A stretch of DNA of 48,153 nt from Ruminococcus sp. UBA1409 (lineage in GTDB: Bacteria > Bacillota > Clostridia > Oscillospirales > Ruminococcaceae): positions 24,692 through 72,844 of the forward strand of contig DBPX01000013.1 of NCBI GenBank assembly GCA_002305045.1, read 5' to 3'. Position numbers and translations under genes: made by a program. Of the stretch, positions 17,225 to 26,798 are shown one piece after another; within the stretch, counting starts at the first letter, position 1, and each line of letters opens with the position of its first letter. A model generated the notes under the pieces. That model saw only the letters and a list, made by a program, of their open reading frames with translations. It ran no database searches and was not told the origin of the DNA.

Positions 17225-18099
17225 TTATGAGAGCTGAAACTGCGGTACTTTTAGGACTTTTTGACGGCGTGCATCTTGGGCACCGGGCGGCGATAGAGGC
17301 TCTTTGCGGCTGCGGGGTTAAAGAAAGGCTGGTTTACAGCTTCACCTTCCATGGTCTTGACACCAAGGGGAAAAGAAGCCCTCTTACCACAGACCTAGAA
17401 AAGACGGAGCTTATATTAAGCCTCGGCGCCGACAGGGTTATTCTGGAGGATTTTGACCGTGTGAGGAATCTAACGCCAGAGGAGTTTGTAAAAGGAGTGC
17501 TTTTAGGGGAGCTGGGAGCGGATACGGTTATTGCCGGGGAAAACTTTCGCTTCGGAAAAAACGCCTCGGGGGACTCCGGCACGCTTTTAACGCTCTGCCG
17601 GGAGCTTGGCATGAGAGCCGTCATACTGCAGACCGTTAAAATTGACGGCGAGCCGGTATCCTCCACGAGAATAAGGGAGCTTATAAGCAGGGGGAGAGTC
17701 AGCGAGGCGTCACGGCTTCTTGGGTATGAGTATTTTATCACCGGCAGGGTGCTTCACGGCGACGCCGTAGGAAGGAGCATGGGTATAAGGACGGTCAACC
17801 TAAGCTCGGACGGCGGAAAGCTGATCCCGCTCGACGGCGTATACTCCAGCACCACGGTAATAGGCGGCAGGAGCTATCCCTCGGTTACAAATGTCGGCTT
17901 CAAGCCGACGGTGAGGCAGGACGCCGCAAGGGGCATAGAAACTCATATTCTTGACTACTCCGGAGATATATATGACGAGACCGTCAGGGTGATATTTAGA
18001 CGCTACTACCGTCCCGAGAGGAAATTTCCCTCACGGCAGGAGCTGATTGACGCAATAGCTGCGGATATAAAAAGAAGAAAGGAAGAGTGTCATGAGTGA
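17221..18099 (+). CDS. ribF: Bifunctional riboflavin kinase / FAD synthetase
   Basis: Converts riboflavin to FMN and FAD. The N-terminal adenylyltransferase domain begins [17 protein letters not shown] and contains [19 protein letters not shown] and [13 protein letters not shown]. The kinase domain (from about residue 165) has [20 protein letters not shown] and [13 protein letters not shown] second ATG lies two codons in (17227). Overlaps truB by 4 bp and gltX by 8 bp. Confidence 0.95.
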   Translation: MIMRAETAVLLGLFDGVHLGHRAAIEALCGCGVKERLVYSFTFHGLDTKGKRSPLTTDLEKTELILSLGADRVILEDFDRVRNLTPEEFVKGVLLGELGADTVIAGENFRFGKNASGDSGTLLTLCRELGMRAVILQTVKIDGEPVSSTRIRELISRGRVSEASRLLGYEYFITGRVLHGDAVGRSMGIRTVNLSSDGGKLIPLDGVYSSTTVIGGRSYPSVTNVGFKPTVRQDAARGIETHILDYSGDIYDETVRVIFRRYYRPERKFPSRQELIDAIAADIKRRKEECHE

Positions 18100-19552
18100 C
18101 ATAAGAACGAGGTTTGCGCCGAGTCCCACGGGATATATGCATATCGGGAACCTTAGGACTGCGCTTTACACCTACCTAATAGCCAAAAAGGAGGGCGGCA
18201 GCTTCATTTTGAGGATAGAGGACACCGACCAGGAGAGGTATGTCGAGGGCGCAACCGAAATCATCTACCGCACTCTTAAAACGGTCGGCCTTAACTGGGA
18301 CGAGGGTCCCGACGTCGGCGGACCAGTCGGACCGTATGTTCAGTCCGAGAGGATGGGTATATTCAAAAAGTACGCCCTAGAGCTTGTCGAGAAGGGAGCG
18401 GCGTACTACTGCTTTTGCGACAAGGACAGGCTCCAGGAGCTAAAGGCTGTTCAGGAGGCGTCGGGAGTCAGCCCGATGTACGACCGCCACTGCCGCAGCC
18501 TCCCCAAGGAGGAGGTCTCAAGGCTTCTTGCCGCAGGGACTCCCTATGTAATTAGGCAGAAGATTCCGCTTGAGGGCACAACCACCTTCCACGACGAGCT
18601 TTTCGGGGACATCACCGTCGAGAACTCCACGCTTGACGACCAGATTCTAATCAAGGCGGATGGTATGCCCACCTACAACTTTGCCAATGTCGTAGACGAC
18701 CATCTTATGGGAATCACCCATGTGGTAAGAGGAAACGAATACCTTGCCTCCTCGCCCAAGTACAACCTTTTGTACGAGGCGTTTGGCTGGGAGGTCCCGA
18801 AATACATCCATGTCTCGCCAATTATGAAGGACAAGCACCAAAAGCTCTCCAAGAGAAACGGCGACGCCTCCTTTGAGGACCTTGTCGCAAAGGGATACCT
18901 TGCCGAGGCGATAATAAACTATATTGCGCTTTTGGGCTGGGCGCCGAAGTCTGAAAGGGAGCTTTTCACCCTAGAGGAGCTAAAGACGGAGTTCGATATA
19001 GACGGTCTTTCAAAGTCTCCCTCGATATTCGACCCCCTAAAGCTGCGGGCTATCAACGCCGAGTATATAAGAAGGCTCAGCCCGGAGGAGTTTTTCGTCT
19101 GCGCAAGACCCTATCTTGAGCAGGCGATAAAAAGGCAGGATGTCGACCTTAGGGCGATAGCGGCTCTTTTGCAGAACCGCACCGAGGTCTTGAGCGACAT
19201 CCCCGGGCAGGTCGATTTTATCGACTCTCTGCCGGAGTACGAGCTGTCCCTCTACGATAACAAGAAGATGAAAACCAATCCCGAGACCGCTCTTGACGCT
19301 CTGACGAGGTCGCTTCCCGCTCTGGAGGCTCTTGAGGAGTGGAACGAGAACACCATCCACGACGCTCTGTTTTCCCTTATCAAGAGCCTTGATGTCAAGA
19401 ACGGCTATATTCTCTGGCCGGTAAGGGTCGCCGTGAGCGGCAGGCAGTTCACCCCGGGAGGGGCGCTGGAGCTTTGCTGTATTCTTGGAAAGAAGGACAG
19501 TCTTGACAGAATCAGGCGCTCGATAGACCTTATCAGCTCGCAAATCCGTTAA
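18092..19552 (+). CDS. gltX: Glutamyl-tRNA synthetase
   Basis: Class I aminoacyl-tRNA synthetase. The HIGH-type motif is [16 protein letters not shown] (residues 9-24) and the KMSKS motif is KLSKRNG near residue 250. A Cys-rich stretch with CFCDKDRL...HCRSL lies in the usual zinc-knuckle position. Full length at 486 residues. Last gene of the rimP operon by spacing (a 93-bp gap follows). Organisms without glutaminyl-tRNA synthetase use a non-discriminating form; this cannot be judged here. Confidence 0.97.
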   Translation: MSDIRTRFAPSPTGYMHIGNLRTALYTYLIAKKEGGSFILRIEDTDQERYVEGATEIIYRTLKTVGLNWDEGPDVGGPVGPYVQSERMGIFKKYALELVEKGAAYYCFCDKDRLQELKAVQEASGVSPMYDRHCRSLPKEEVSRLLAAGTPYVIRQKIPLEGTTTFHDELFGDITVENSTLDDQILIKADGMPTYNFANVVDDHLMGITHVVRGNEYLASSPKYNLLYEAFGWEVPKYIHVSPIMKDKHQKLSKRNGDASFEDLVAKGYLAEAIINYIALLGWAPKSERELFTLEELKTEFDIDGLSKSPSIFDPLKLRAINAEYIRRLSPEEFFVCARPYLEQAIKRQDVDLRAIAALLQNRTEVLSDIPGQVDFIDSLPEYELSLYDNKKMKTNPETALDALTRSLPALEALEEWNENTIHDALFSLIKSLDVKNGYILWPVRVAVSGRQFTPGGALELCCILGKKDSLDRIRRSIDLISSQIR

Positions 19553-19573
19553 GTTAATTAATCTATCATTTGT

Positions 19574-19604
19574 TTTACACAATCCGGCTGTATAGTTTAC
19601 ACAA
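19574..19604 (+). promoter_or_regulatory. Direct repeat and -10 box before ABC operon
   Basis: TTTACACAA occurs twice, at 19574-19582 and 19596-19604, exactly 22 bp apart, with a TATAGT -10-like box (19591-19596) between them. No good -35 is visible at 17 bp. Two same-face direct repeats around a -10 suggest an activator or repressor site, but the evidence is small. Confidence 0.35.
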
Positions 19605-19645
19605 CGCATACGGCGCAAACAAAACAAAGGAAAGGACAGAATCCC

Positions 19646-20644
19646 ATGATAGAGGTTAAAAACCTTTCTAAGTCCTACGGCGACAAAAAAGCCGTTGACA
19701 ACATAAGCTTTAAGGCTAACGACGGCGAGATACTAGGCTTCTTAGGTCCTAACGGCGCAGGAAAGTCCACCACCATGAATATCCTTACGGGGTATCTCTC
19801 CTCCACCTCCGGCGAGGCGTATATAAACGGCAAGGAGATTTTAGAAAACCCGATAGCCGCCAAGAGGGATATAGGCTATCTTCCCGAGCAGCCTCCCTTA
19901 TATCTTGACATGACGGTCAGGGAGTATCTTTACTTTGTCTACGAGCTAAAGGGCTGCCGCCTCCCCAGAAACACCCATCTAAAGGAGATATGCGAGCTTG
20001 TCAAGATAGACAATGTGTTCGACCGAATTATCAAGAACCTCTCCAAGGGCTATAAGCAAAGAGTGGGGCTTGCACAGGCGCTTGTCGGGAATCCAGGAGT
20101 CCTAATTCTGGACGAGCCTACGGTAGGACTCGACCCCAAGCAGATAATCGAGATACGGACCCTTATAAAAAAGCTGGGAAAAAACCACACGGTAATACTC
20201 TCCAGCCATATTCTCAGCGAGGTCCAGGCGGTCTGCGACAGGATAGTAGTAATAAATCAGGGCAAAATCGTGGCTGACGACACGGCGGACAATCTCTCAA
20301 GCTCCCTGAGCGCAGACCATAAGCTAATCGCAAGGATTGACGGTCCCAGAGAGGAGGTCGTCAAGGTTGTGAGCGCAATTCCCGGAGTCGTGACGGTGCT
20401 TGCCGATATGCAGAGGGAAAAGGGCGTCTGGGAGTACAACATCGAGGCGACAGAGGGTACAGACATAAGGCGGGAGCTTAACAGAAGGCTCTCGGCGAGA
20501 AGCTGGTACATCATGGGACTTCGCTCCAGCGAGCTAAGCCTAGAGGACATCTTCCTAAGGCTGACAATGGGCGAGAGCGTCGATTCCTTTATAAACGAGA
20601 AGGCAAAGGACCTTGAGGAACACGAAAAGGAGGACAGAAAATGA
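19646..20644 (+). CDS. ABC transporter ATP-binding protein (GldA-like)
   Basis: Cytoplasmic ATPase of an ABC-2 exporter. Walker A is GPNGAGKST (about 36-44), the signature region is LSKGYKQRVGLAQALVG, Walker B is VLILDEPTVGLDP, and the H-loop is ILSSHILSE. A C-terminal extension of about 110 residues follows the ATPase domain. AAGGAAAGGAC precedes the ATG. First of a four- or five-gene operon whose permease, GldG-like and DUF4340 partners match the Gld-type ABC systems. Substrate unknown. Confidence 0.92.
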   Translation: MIEVKNLSKSYGDKKAVDNISFKANDGEILGFLGPNGAGKSTTMNILTGYLSSTSGEAYINGKEILENPIAAKRDIGYLPEQPPLYLDMTVREYLYFVYELKGCRLPRNTHLKEICELVKIDNVFDRIIKNLSKGYKQRVGLAQALVGNPGVLILDEPTVGLDPKQIIEIRTLIKKLGKNHTVILSSHILSEVQAVCDRIVVINQGKIVADDTADNLSSSLSADHKLIARIDGPREEVVKVVSAIPGVVTVLADMQREKGVWEYNIEATEGTDIRRELNRRLSARSWYIMGLRSSELSLEDIFLRLTMGESVDSFINEKAKDLEEHEKEDRK

Positions 20645-21369
20645 CGGCTGTATTCAAAAGGGAGCTAAGCTCCTATTTCTCCTCCCTTATCGGCTATATA
20701 TTCCTGGCGGCGTTTTATCTCGCCTCGGGAGTGCTTTTTACCATCACCTCGATAACAAGGAGCGCAACCGACAATCTTTTATACCTCACCACCGATATGT
20801 CCAGCATGTTTGCGATACTCTTCTTTGTGCTTCTGGTGCTGATTCCGATTCTCACGATGAGAACCCTCTCGGAGGATAAAAGAAACAAAACCGACCAGCT
20901 TTTACTCACCGCTCCCATAAGCCTCGGAGCCCTAGTCATGGGGAAGTTTCTGGCGGCTGTAGTAATCTACTCGATGGGAGTCGGGATGACGCTTGTCTAC
21001 GCAATAGTCTTAAGCTTCTTCTCAGAGGTCGCCTGGCTTGAGGTGCTTGGAAATGTGGTAGGGCTTTTGCTGGTGGGAGTCGCCTTTATATCGCTTGGGA
21101 TATTTGTATCCTCGCTCACCGAGAATCAGGTAATAGCGGCGGTCGGCGGCTTCGTTTCGATGGCGGCCCTGTACCTTATAAGCTCGATTGCCGCAGTGAT
21201 ACCGATTCAGTGGCTCTCCGAGCTGATAGGCCACCTTTCCTTTGCGGACAGGTACTATACCTTCACCTACGGCATTTTCGACTTCTCCAATGTGCTGTTC
21301 TTCCTTAGCTGGATGGTCGTCTTTTTATTCCTGACGATAAGAGTGCTTGAAAGACGGCGCTGGAACTGA
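20641..21369 (+). CDS. ABC-2 type permease
   Basis: A 242-residue membrane protein with six hydrophobic segments and the ABC-2 permease motif MRTLSEDKRNKTDQLLLTAPIS between the second and third. Its ATG overlaps the ATPase stop by 4 bp. It pairs with the ATPase upstream; the length and the following GldG-like gene match GldF-type permeases. Confidence 0.9.
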   Translation: MTAVFKRELSSYFSSLIGYIFLAAFYLASGVLFTITSITRSATDNLLYLTTDMSSMFAILFFVLLVLIPILTMRTLSEDKRNKTDQLLLTAPISLGALVMGKFLAAVVIYSMGVGMTLVYAIVLSFFSEVAWLEVLGNVVGLLLVGVAFISLGIFVSSLTENQVIAAVGGFVSMAALYLISSIAAVIPIQWLSELIGHLSFADRYYTFTYGIFDFSNVLFFLSWMVVFLFLTIRVLERRRWN

Positions 21370-21387
21370 TTTTAGGGAGGAGCTAGC

Positions 21388-22968
21388 ATGAAGATAAGAA
21401 ATATAGCCTCCTCGGGCTTTTCGAGGAAGGAAAAAAAGGAGCTAAACAAAAGGCACCTGAAGTACGGCTCCCTGGCGACCGGGCTTACCGTGATGTTCGT
21501 GGCCGCCGTCGTGCTTGTAAATATAGTCACAACCATGCTCTTTGAGAGATTCCCGATATCCCTTGACCTGACCGGGAACAGCATTTATTCCGTCTCGGAG
21601 GAGACTAAGGACTATGTCTCGGGGCTTGAGGTCTCTATCGACATCACCGTAATGTCCACCGAGGACAGCTACCGTGGCGTCAGCGACTATGCCGTCCAGT
21701 GCGCCGAGCTTTTAAAGCTCTACACCCAGTACAACCCGAGGATTACCGTCAGATACAGGGACCTTCTTTCAAATCCCGACCTGGTTGCGAACTATGTCAA
21801 TCTGACGATTGCCGAGGGGGACATCATAGTCGAGCCGTCGGGGGACCATTCAAGGGCGAAGGTCATAACCCTTGCGGACATCATAAATGTCCCGGACGAT
21901 TATGTTCTCTCGCTGGAGCAGGGCAAGAAGGTCTACGGGGGCATGTACACCCACCAGGTCTTTGACACTCAGGGGCTTATAGCCTCCTCCAACGCCGAGC
22001 AGGCTCTGACCTCAGCTATAATGGCGGTCTCGGACGCAAACCCGATTACCGTCTGCACCCTCAGCTATCCGGGAGCTAACGAGTCTGATGTCTCCGGGCT
22101 TACCGACCTCCTCGACAAGAACGGCTATGTCATAACCAGCCTTGACATAAGGTCGGAGGAGATTCCCGAGGATGTCGACATTATAATCATCCCCGCACCC
22201 AAGATAGACTACACCACCGCCGAGACCGAGAAGATATCCAGCTGGCTTACAAACGGCGGAGAGCTTGGCAGGGACCTTATATATGTCGCCTCCACCGAGC
22301 AGGGCTCGACTCCTAATATTGACGCTCTTTTGTACCGCTACGGCATAACCGTAGAGCCTAAGATAATCTACGAGACCGACACTAATTACTACTCCAACCT
22401 TGCGACCTATACCTTCCAGTCGCTAGCCTCTGAGAGCTATCAGGACGATATAGGAAACCCCTCGCTCTCGGTATATGTCCCCGACTCAAGGGCAATATCC
22501 TCAAGATTCGCCCTTACCGACGGCTACAACACCTGCGAGACCCTTGTTTCCTCCTCGATGGGGGCAGTCCTGCGTGACATGTACGACAGCTCGGACGACT
22601 GGACCGCTCAGGACGCCACGGAAAGAGGAAGCTTTGCCTCGGTCGTGCTTGGAAGGTACAAGGCGCTCAATCAGGAGACCCATATCTCAAGATTTACAAA
22701 TGTCATCGCAGTAGGCTCTGACAGGATGCTCCAGAGCACTCTTATGAGCGCACCTCAGTTCAACAACGGCGACTTCTTCCTCAGCCTCATAAACGAGCTG
22801 TCCGGCAAGACTGAGGGCGTCACCATAGTTCCCAAGAGGATAAAGGCAAGCGGAGTGCTTGTCAACGACAGCCTTAAAAATTCGCTGAACCTCGCCTTTG
22901 CGGTTATAATACCGGCGGTTGTGCTGGCGGCGGGCTGCTTCGTCTGGATAAGAAGGAGACACAGATAA
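21388..22968 (+). CDS. GldG-like ABC transporter auxiliary protein
   Basis: A 526-residue protein anchored by one N-terminal helix (about 28-48) and one C-terminal helix (about 500-520). The large extracytoplasmic part starts DLTGNSIYSVSEETKDYVSGLEVSIDITVMS and includes YRDLLSNPDL and VDIIIIPAPK, typical of the GldG / ABC_transp_aux family. It would sit outside the membrane with the permease and DUF4340 partner. GGGAGGAGC lies 6 bases before the ATG, and its stop overlaps the next ATG (TAATG). Confidence 0.82.
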   Translation: MKIRNIASSGFSRKEKKELNKRHLKYGSLATGLTVMFVAAVVLVNIVTTMLFERFPISLDLTGNSIYSVSEETKDYVSGLEVSIDITVMSTEDSYRGVSDYAVQCAELLKLYTQYNPRITVRYRDLLSNPDLVANYVNLTIAEGDIIVEPSGDHSRAKVITLADIINVPDDYVLSLEQGKKVYGGMYTHQVFDTQGLIASSNAEQALTSAIMAVSDANPITVCTLSYPGANESDVSGLTDLLDKNGYVITSLDIRSEEIPEDVDIIIIPAPKIDYTTAETEKISSWLTNGGELGRDLIYVASTEQGSTPNIDALLYRYGITVEPKIIYETDTNYYSNLATYTFQSLASESYQDDIGNPSLSVYVPDSRAISSRFALTDGYNTCETLVSSSMGAVLRDMYDSSDDWTAQDATERGSFASVVLGRYKALNQETHISRFTNVIAVGSDRMLQSTLMSAPQFNNGDFFLSLINELSGKTEGVTIVPKRIKASGVLVNDSLKNSLNLAFAVIIPAVVLAAGCFVWIRRRHR

Positions 22969-24452
22969 TGAAAGCTAAAGCAAAAAGCCTGATGTTTATG
23001 GGAGTGTTCATCCTCTGCATGGCGCTGGTAGCGCTTATTCTGGTGCTGACGCAGCCAAAGATCGAGGAGGACGACTCCTCCACCCAGACTCAGAGCACAA
23101 CAATAGAGCTGCTCTCCTACGAAAGAGATAACATAAGCTCGATGACGGTATCCAACCAGTACGGCGAGTACACCATCACCCAGAACGCCAAGGGCTTCTT
23201 GGTAAACGAGCTTGGGAGCCTCAAGCAGAACTCCACCGTCATGGGAGCGGCAGGAAACTGCGCCACCAAGATAACCGCTCAGGCTCTGGTGGAGAAAAAC
23301 GCCGAAAGCCTTGAAAAATATGGGCTCGAGGAGGGCTCCGAGACGGCGAGCTGCGAGGTCGTTATGAAGGACGGCACCGGCTACACCCTGATTTTCGGCT
23401 CGGATGCGCCGGACGGCAGCAGCGTCTACATGAGAATGTCCGACAGCACAGATGTCTACACTGTGCTTAAAAGCTCCACAAGCTATTTCTACAACGCCAA
23501 GGAGAGCTATGTCAGCCTGATAATCAAGGAGTCGATTTCAAGCGAGAGCACCGCTCCCACCATCGACTTTTTGACCATCACCAGAAAGGACCTCGACTAC
23601 GATATCATCTTCGAGGACGATACAAAAAACTACGCCACCGACGAGGTCTCAATGGCGTCCTCCCAGGTTATGATATCCCCGGTATATGCATATCTTGATA
23701 TAACCAACTCAAACGATATCCTCTACGGAATCTGGGGGCTGACGGCGACCGAGGCGATAAAGCCGTTTCCCACCGAGGAAGAGCTTGCGGAGTACGGTCT
23801 TGACGACCCGTTCTGCACCGTCAGGATGGATGCTGAGCTTCAGGTTTACACCCTCCTTATAGGCGATGTCGCAGGCTACAGCCTTGACGAAAACGGCAAC
23901 GAGACCACCGAGCCGGCGTACTTCTACGGCTACTACGAGGGCACCGACTGCATATTCGTGTTCTCGGCGGACGAGGTCAAATGGGCGACCTTCCAGCCTA
24001 TAGACATCCTCTCCTCGCTGATGACCTCGAACTACATCTACAAGCTCGATTACATCGACATTCAGCTCCACAACGGCGAGGATATTGACTATTACTTCGA
24101 TGTCACAGGGAATGTCGACGAGGGCGAGCTTTCGGTCATGCTAGACGGCAGTCCCGCCTCCACCGAGGACTTTAAAATCCTCTATCAGTTCCTTTTAAAG
24201 TGCCCGATAGACGCCTTGTGCCTGGAGGACCCCTCTCCCGACGCCAAGCTTCTTGCCTATATTGATTTTCGCAGGGAGGACGGCGGAGGAGACACCCTTG
24301 AGTTCTACGACGACGGTACCAACAGAGTCACCATAAAGCTCAACGGCTACACCTCCTTCAGCCAGCCAAAGAGCTATCTCGACACGCTCTGCTCGAATCT
24401 TGAGCTGTTCAAGGAGGGCGCATCCGGCGACCAGCTCCAGATGATATGGTAA
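22968..24452 (+). CDS. DUF4340 extracytoplasmic protein
   Basis: A 494-residue protein with one N-terminal helix (about 7-27), then Ser/Thr-rich and acidic extracytoplasmic repeats. DUF4340 features appear around SYERDNISSMTVSNQYGEYT, the segment GLEEGSETASCEVVMKDG...LIFGSD, and a second copy EYGLDDPFCTVRM...LLIGD. DUF4340 proteins regularly follow GldG-like genes in ABC operons; their biochemical role is unknown. Translationally coupled to the upstream gene. Confidence 0.82.
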   Translation: MKAKAKSLMFMGVFILCMALVALILVLTQPKIEEDDSSTQTQSTTIELLSYERDNISSMTVSNQYGEYTITQNAKGFLVNELGSLKQNSTVMGAAGNCATKITAQALVEKNAESLEKYGLEEGSETASCEVVMKDGTGYTLIFGSDAPDGSSVYMRMSDSTDVYTVLKSSTSYFYNAKESYVSLIIKESISSESTAPTIDFLTITRKDLDYDIIFEDDTKNYATDEVSMASSQVMISPVYAYLDITNSNDILYGIWGLTATEAIKPFPTEEELAEYGLDDPFCTVRMDAELQVYTLLIGDVAGYSLDENGNETTEPAYFYGYYEGTDCIFVFSADEVKWATFQPIDILSSLMTSNYIYKLDYIDIQLHNGEDIDYYFDVTGNVDEGELSVMLDGSPASTEDFKILYQFLLKCPIDALCLEDPSPDAKLLAYIDFRREDGGGDTLEFYDDGTNRVTIKLNGYTSFSQPKSYLDTLCSNLELFKEGASGDQLQMIW

Positions 24453-24476
24453 AATAAAAAAAGAAGGGAGATTGTC

Positions 24477-24755
24477 ATGCCTAACACTCAGGAGAAATTC
24501 TTTGAATACCGTGGACTCCCCCTCGTAAGAAAGGGAAACGAGCTTTACTACGGCAGCATGGGCGACAAGGAGGTCGTCATGCTCCAGATAGCAAGACAGG
24601 AAAAGGACGGCGAGCTTGACATCGCCACAAAGGTGAGAATATACCGTATGCTCATCGACGAAACCGTCCCGGTCATGGAGAGAATAACCAAGACCGCCGA
24701 GAAATCCAGCCTCTTCGAGGCTTTAGACCTTGCCCACGACTGGCTTAAAGCGTAG
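24477..24755 (+). CDS. Small conserved-looking hypothetical protein
   Basis: 92 residues, soluble, no signal peptide. The first half is a small beta-rich segment (FEYRGLPLVRKGNELYYGSMG), the second half helical (VMERITKTAEKSSLFEALDLAHDWL). It begins 24 bp after the DUF4340 gene behind AGAAGGGAG, so it is probably co-transcribed with the ABC system. I do not recognise a family. The coding character and ribosome site make it a credible gene. Confidence 0.7.
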   Translation: MPNTQEKFFEYRGLPLVRKGNELYYGSMGDKEVVMLQIARQEKDGELDIATKVRIYRMLIDETVPVMERITKTAEKSSLFEALDLAHDWLKA

Positions 24756-24814
24756 AGTAGGGGCTTGCCTGACGGCGAGTCCCCCGTCCCGCAGTTTGAT
24801 AAGAAGGCAGCCTT

Positions 24815-24972
24815 ATGCAAAGTGAGCTGTCAGCGGCGCTGACCGATTGATTGCCGGGCAGCTTTTCACAAGAGCCTGAAGTTTAGCCTCCCGGAAAATT
24901 TCGGGAGGCTGCCTTGTCTTTAAACCGGCAATCACTCCGCCACGGCCTAGGCTGTGGCGGCTCACTTTGCAT
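24815..24972. repeat. Nested inverted-repeat locus
   Basis: No gene covers the 390 bp between 24756 and 25147. ATGCAAAGTGAGC (24815-24827) pairs perfectly with GCTCACTTTGCAT (24960-24972). Inside, GATTGCCGG (24849-24857) pairs with CCGGCAATC (24925-24933), and at the centre GCCTCCCG (24886-24893) pairs with CGGGAGGC (24902-24909). Each flank carries its own hairpin: GTCAGC-GGC-GCTGAC (24829-24843) and CCGCCAC...GTGGCGG (24937-24960). The whole could fold as a branched RNA or extrude as a cruciform. The central hairpin could also terminate the ABC operon. Confidence 0.75.
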
Positions 24973-25102
24973 GCTCGGGGCGTCCTTGCTCTGTAGGAGA
25001 GAGGGGACGCCTGGCGGCAGTGGTATTGCCTACGGCAGTGACTACGACGCTCTCAAGGCTTGGCGGGGACTCCCGCTGTGCAAAGGGAGGCTCAGCCTGC
25101 AT

Positions 25103-25134
25103 AAAAAAAGCCCCTCCGCCAGTCGGAAGGGCTT
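25103..25134 (-). terminator. Terminator of thioesterase gene
   Basis: On the minus strand AAGCCCTTCCG pairs with CGGAGGGGCTT (one mismatch), followed by seven Ts. It lies 14 bp past the thioesterase stop. Confidence 0.8.
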
Positions 25135-25147
25135 AATTAATTCCATC

Positions 25148-25873
25148 TTATTCCATCTCAATTATTGCGTGCAGGACGCCGGTTTCCTCCCCGGTTATGG
25201 CGACGGTATGCCGCCCGTCACGGCATGAGTACCCCAGGAGCAGGCTCTGCCCGGGACGGATTTCCTTCTTGTAGGAAATCCTTATATTGTCAAATGGACG
25301 GAGCGAGTAGACGCTCTCGGGGAGTCCCTCGTAGGCAAGATCTAGGTAGCAGGTGTTGTGGACATGACCTAGGCAGTCGAAGTCTCCACGCTTGGGGACG
25401 CACCTTGTCACAAGCTCGTAGCTCTCGGGAGGGCGGAGCCTTGTCAGGGTGGGGTCGATGCAAACTGGGCGCTCAGGCTCCGACTGATAGCTCGCCGCCT
25501 GCTCCTCCCCGATTCTTGCTGGGGACCAGCTAGCTCTGTCTATAAGCACCCACTTGGAGGCTGCGGCGGCTGTTATCCTGCCGTCGCCGTCTAAAAGCTC
25601 GAAGTATCTCGAGCCGTAGCATCTCTCCATGCCGTGGGACCAGGTTGTGACCAAAAGCTCCTCGCCGTACCTAGGCCGCCGTATAACGCTCAGCTTCCAG
25701 TCCAAAAGCAGCCAGACGGTGCCGCTTCCTCCTTCTGGGCTGTAGCCGTCACCCAGGCTGTCGGCGTGAGAGCCTGCGGCATTTTCAAGAGACTCCAAAA
25801 TCGCCCTGCCCCCGACAAGCCTGTCGGTCTCAAGCCCCCTGAAGGGGAATTTCACCTTTTCACTAAAAACCAT
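25148..25873 (-). CDS. Acyl-ACP thioesterase (FatA/FatB family)
   Basis: A 241-residue double hot-dog thioesterase that releases fatty acids from acyl carrier protein. The N-terminal hot dog contains WLLLDWKLSVIRRPRYGEELLVTTW and SRYFELLDGDGRITAAAASKWVLID. The second contains the active-site region DFDCLGHVHNTCYLDLAYE, which aligns with the Asp/Asn/His segment of plant FatB (D-D-N-H-N-Y pattern, with the first Asn less clear). Bacterial members supply free fatty acids or tailor chain length. Ribosome site AAAGGAC. Followed, upstream on the same strand, by the GNAT gene 20 bp away. Confidence 0.85.
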   Translation of the reverse strand: MVFSEKVKFPFRGLETDRLVGGRAILESLENAAGSHADSLGDGYSPEGGSGTVWLLLDWKLSVIRRPRYGEELLVTTWSHGMERCYGSRYFELLDGDGRITAAAASKWVLIDRASWSPARIGEEQAASYQSEPERPVCIDPTLTRLRPPESYELVTRCVPKRGDFDCLGHVHNTCYLDLAYEGLPESVYSLRPFDNIRISYKKEIRPGQSLLLGYSCRDGRHTVAITGEETGVLHAIIEME

Positions 25874-25893
25874 ACTCTGTCCTTTCCGCTCTG

Positions 25894-26427
25894 TCAGTCA
25901 AGATTATATTCGTATAATATGAAGGTCGGGATGTCGTCAAAGCCCCTTTCCAGGTCATACTCCCCGGCGCAGCCAAAGCCGTGCCGCTCGTAAAGCCTCT
26001 GAGCGGGGAGGTTTCCGGGGACAACGTCCACCCTAACTCCCCTGTAGCCAAGAAAAGCCGCCCTCTCCTTTGCAAATTCAACCATCCTGCCGGCATACCC
26101 CATTGACTGGCTCTCTGGGCGGACGGCAAGGCTGTGGATTACCATATACTCGCCCCTTTTGAGGTCCCGGGACCAGTCGCCCTTTTCGTAGCAGCCCTGC
26201 GGGTCGTCGTTTAGGACAAAGACTCCCGCCGGCTCGCCGTCCATTGTAAGCGCATAGAGGGTGCCGCTGGCGATTCCCGCCCTCACGGTGCCCTCGGAGG
26301 GGTACTCCTTGTGCCTCCATTTCGGGTAGTTAATATTTTCCTCAAGCTGCTTGGTCACCCTGTCGTAAAGCTCTGTGAGGCTTTGAATAAGACCTTCGCC
26401 GCATTTGATTATCTTAATCTCGGGCAT
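25894..26427 (-). CDS. GNAT family N-acetyltransferase
   Basis: A 177-residue acyl-CoA-dependent acetyltransferase. The fold is seen in GVFVLNDDP, MVIHSLAVRPESQSMGYAGRMVEFAKERAAFLGYRGVRVDVVPGNLPAQRLYERHGF (motif A with its pyrophosphate loop and motif B). The ATG at 26427 is chosen for AAGGAGG 7 bases upstream; the frame continues upstream without support. Substrate unknown. Probably one transcript with the thioesterase. Confidence 0.85.
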   Translation of the reverse strand: MPEIKIIKCGEGLIQSLTELYDRVTKQLEENINYPKWRHKEYPSEGTVRAGIASGTLYALTMDGEPAGVFVLNDDPQGCYEKGDWSRDLKRGEYMVIHSLAVRPESQSMGYAGRMVEFAKERAAFLGYRGVRVDVVPGNLPAQRLYERHGFGCAGEYDLERGFDDIPTFILYEYNLD

Positions 26428-26592
26428 AAAATCCCTCCTTGAGCAGTTATTGCAGGAGCTGAGCCTGTCCCGCAGGAGGCTGCAGCCCGCCGATAAGCCC
26501 ACGCAGATAAATAATGATAAATCCGCATTCCTGCGATGCGCTGCACCGTATAAGGCCTTTCAGACCTGCTTACCGGTTTTTTCAACAAACTG

Positions 26593-26622
26593 AGCCGTGG
26601 ACGGTTTTGTCCACGGCTTTTT
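26593..26622. terminator. Hairpin downstream of tRNA-Arg
   Basis: AGCCGTGGAC (26593-26602) and GTCCACGGCT (26609-26618) form a perfect 10-bp stem. It follows tRNA-Arg on the minus strand, where it would end that transcript although the T-run there is poor. The plus strand has TTTTT after the stem. Confidence 0.6.
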
Positions 26623-26623
26623 A

Positions 26624-26698
26624 TGGTCTGTCCGACAGGAATCGAACCTGCGCACATACGGTCGGAGCGTAATGCTCTATCCACTGAGCTACGGACAG
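26624..26698 (-). tRNA. tRNA-Arg (anticodon CCG)
   Basis: Cloverleaf on the minus strand: acceptor CTGTCCG/CGGACAG, D-arm GCTC-AGTGGATA-GAGC, anticodon loop CTCCGAC giving CCG (reads CGG), T-arm GCAGG-TTCGATT-CCTGT, discriminator A and an encoded CCA. The outermost pair of the anticodon stem is T-T. Confidence 0.93.
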
Positions 26699-26798
26699 AT
26701 GACTTAATGCCAGATCCTCCCGGCGGGACTTCTGCGGGACTTCAAAGGAGAGTCTCGCAGAAGCTCCCAGGGGAAAAGCCCCGCAGGGGGGACAAAGG

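Noticed and set aside
24815..24972. Insertion sequence or MITE
   Set aside because: No transposase and no flanking target duplication is visible; the repeats are nested rather than simply terminal. Copy number in the genome would be needed to revive this idea.
24914..25228. Plus-strand frames between the 92-residue gene and the thioesterase
   Set aside because: They run through hairpins and the antisense of the thioesterase end and have no ribosome site or protein-like composition.
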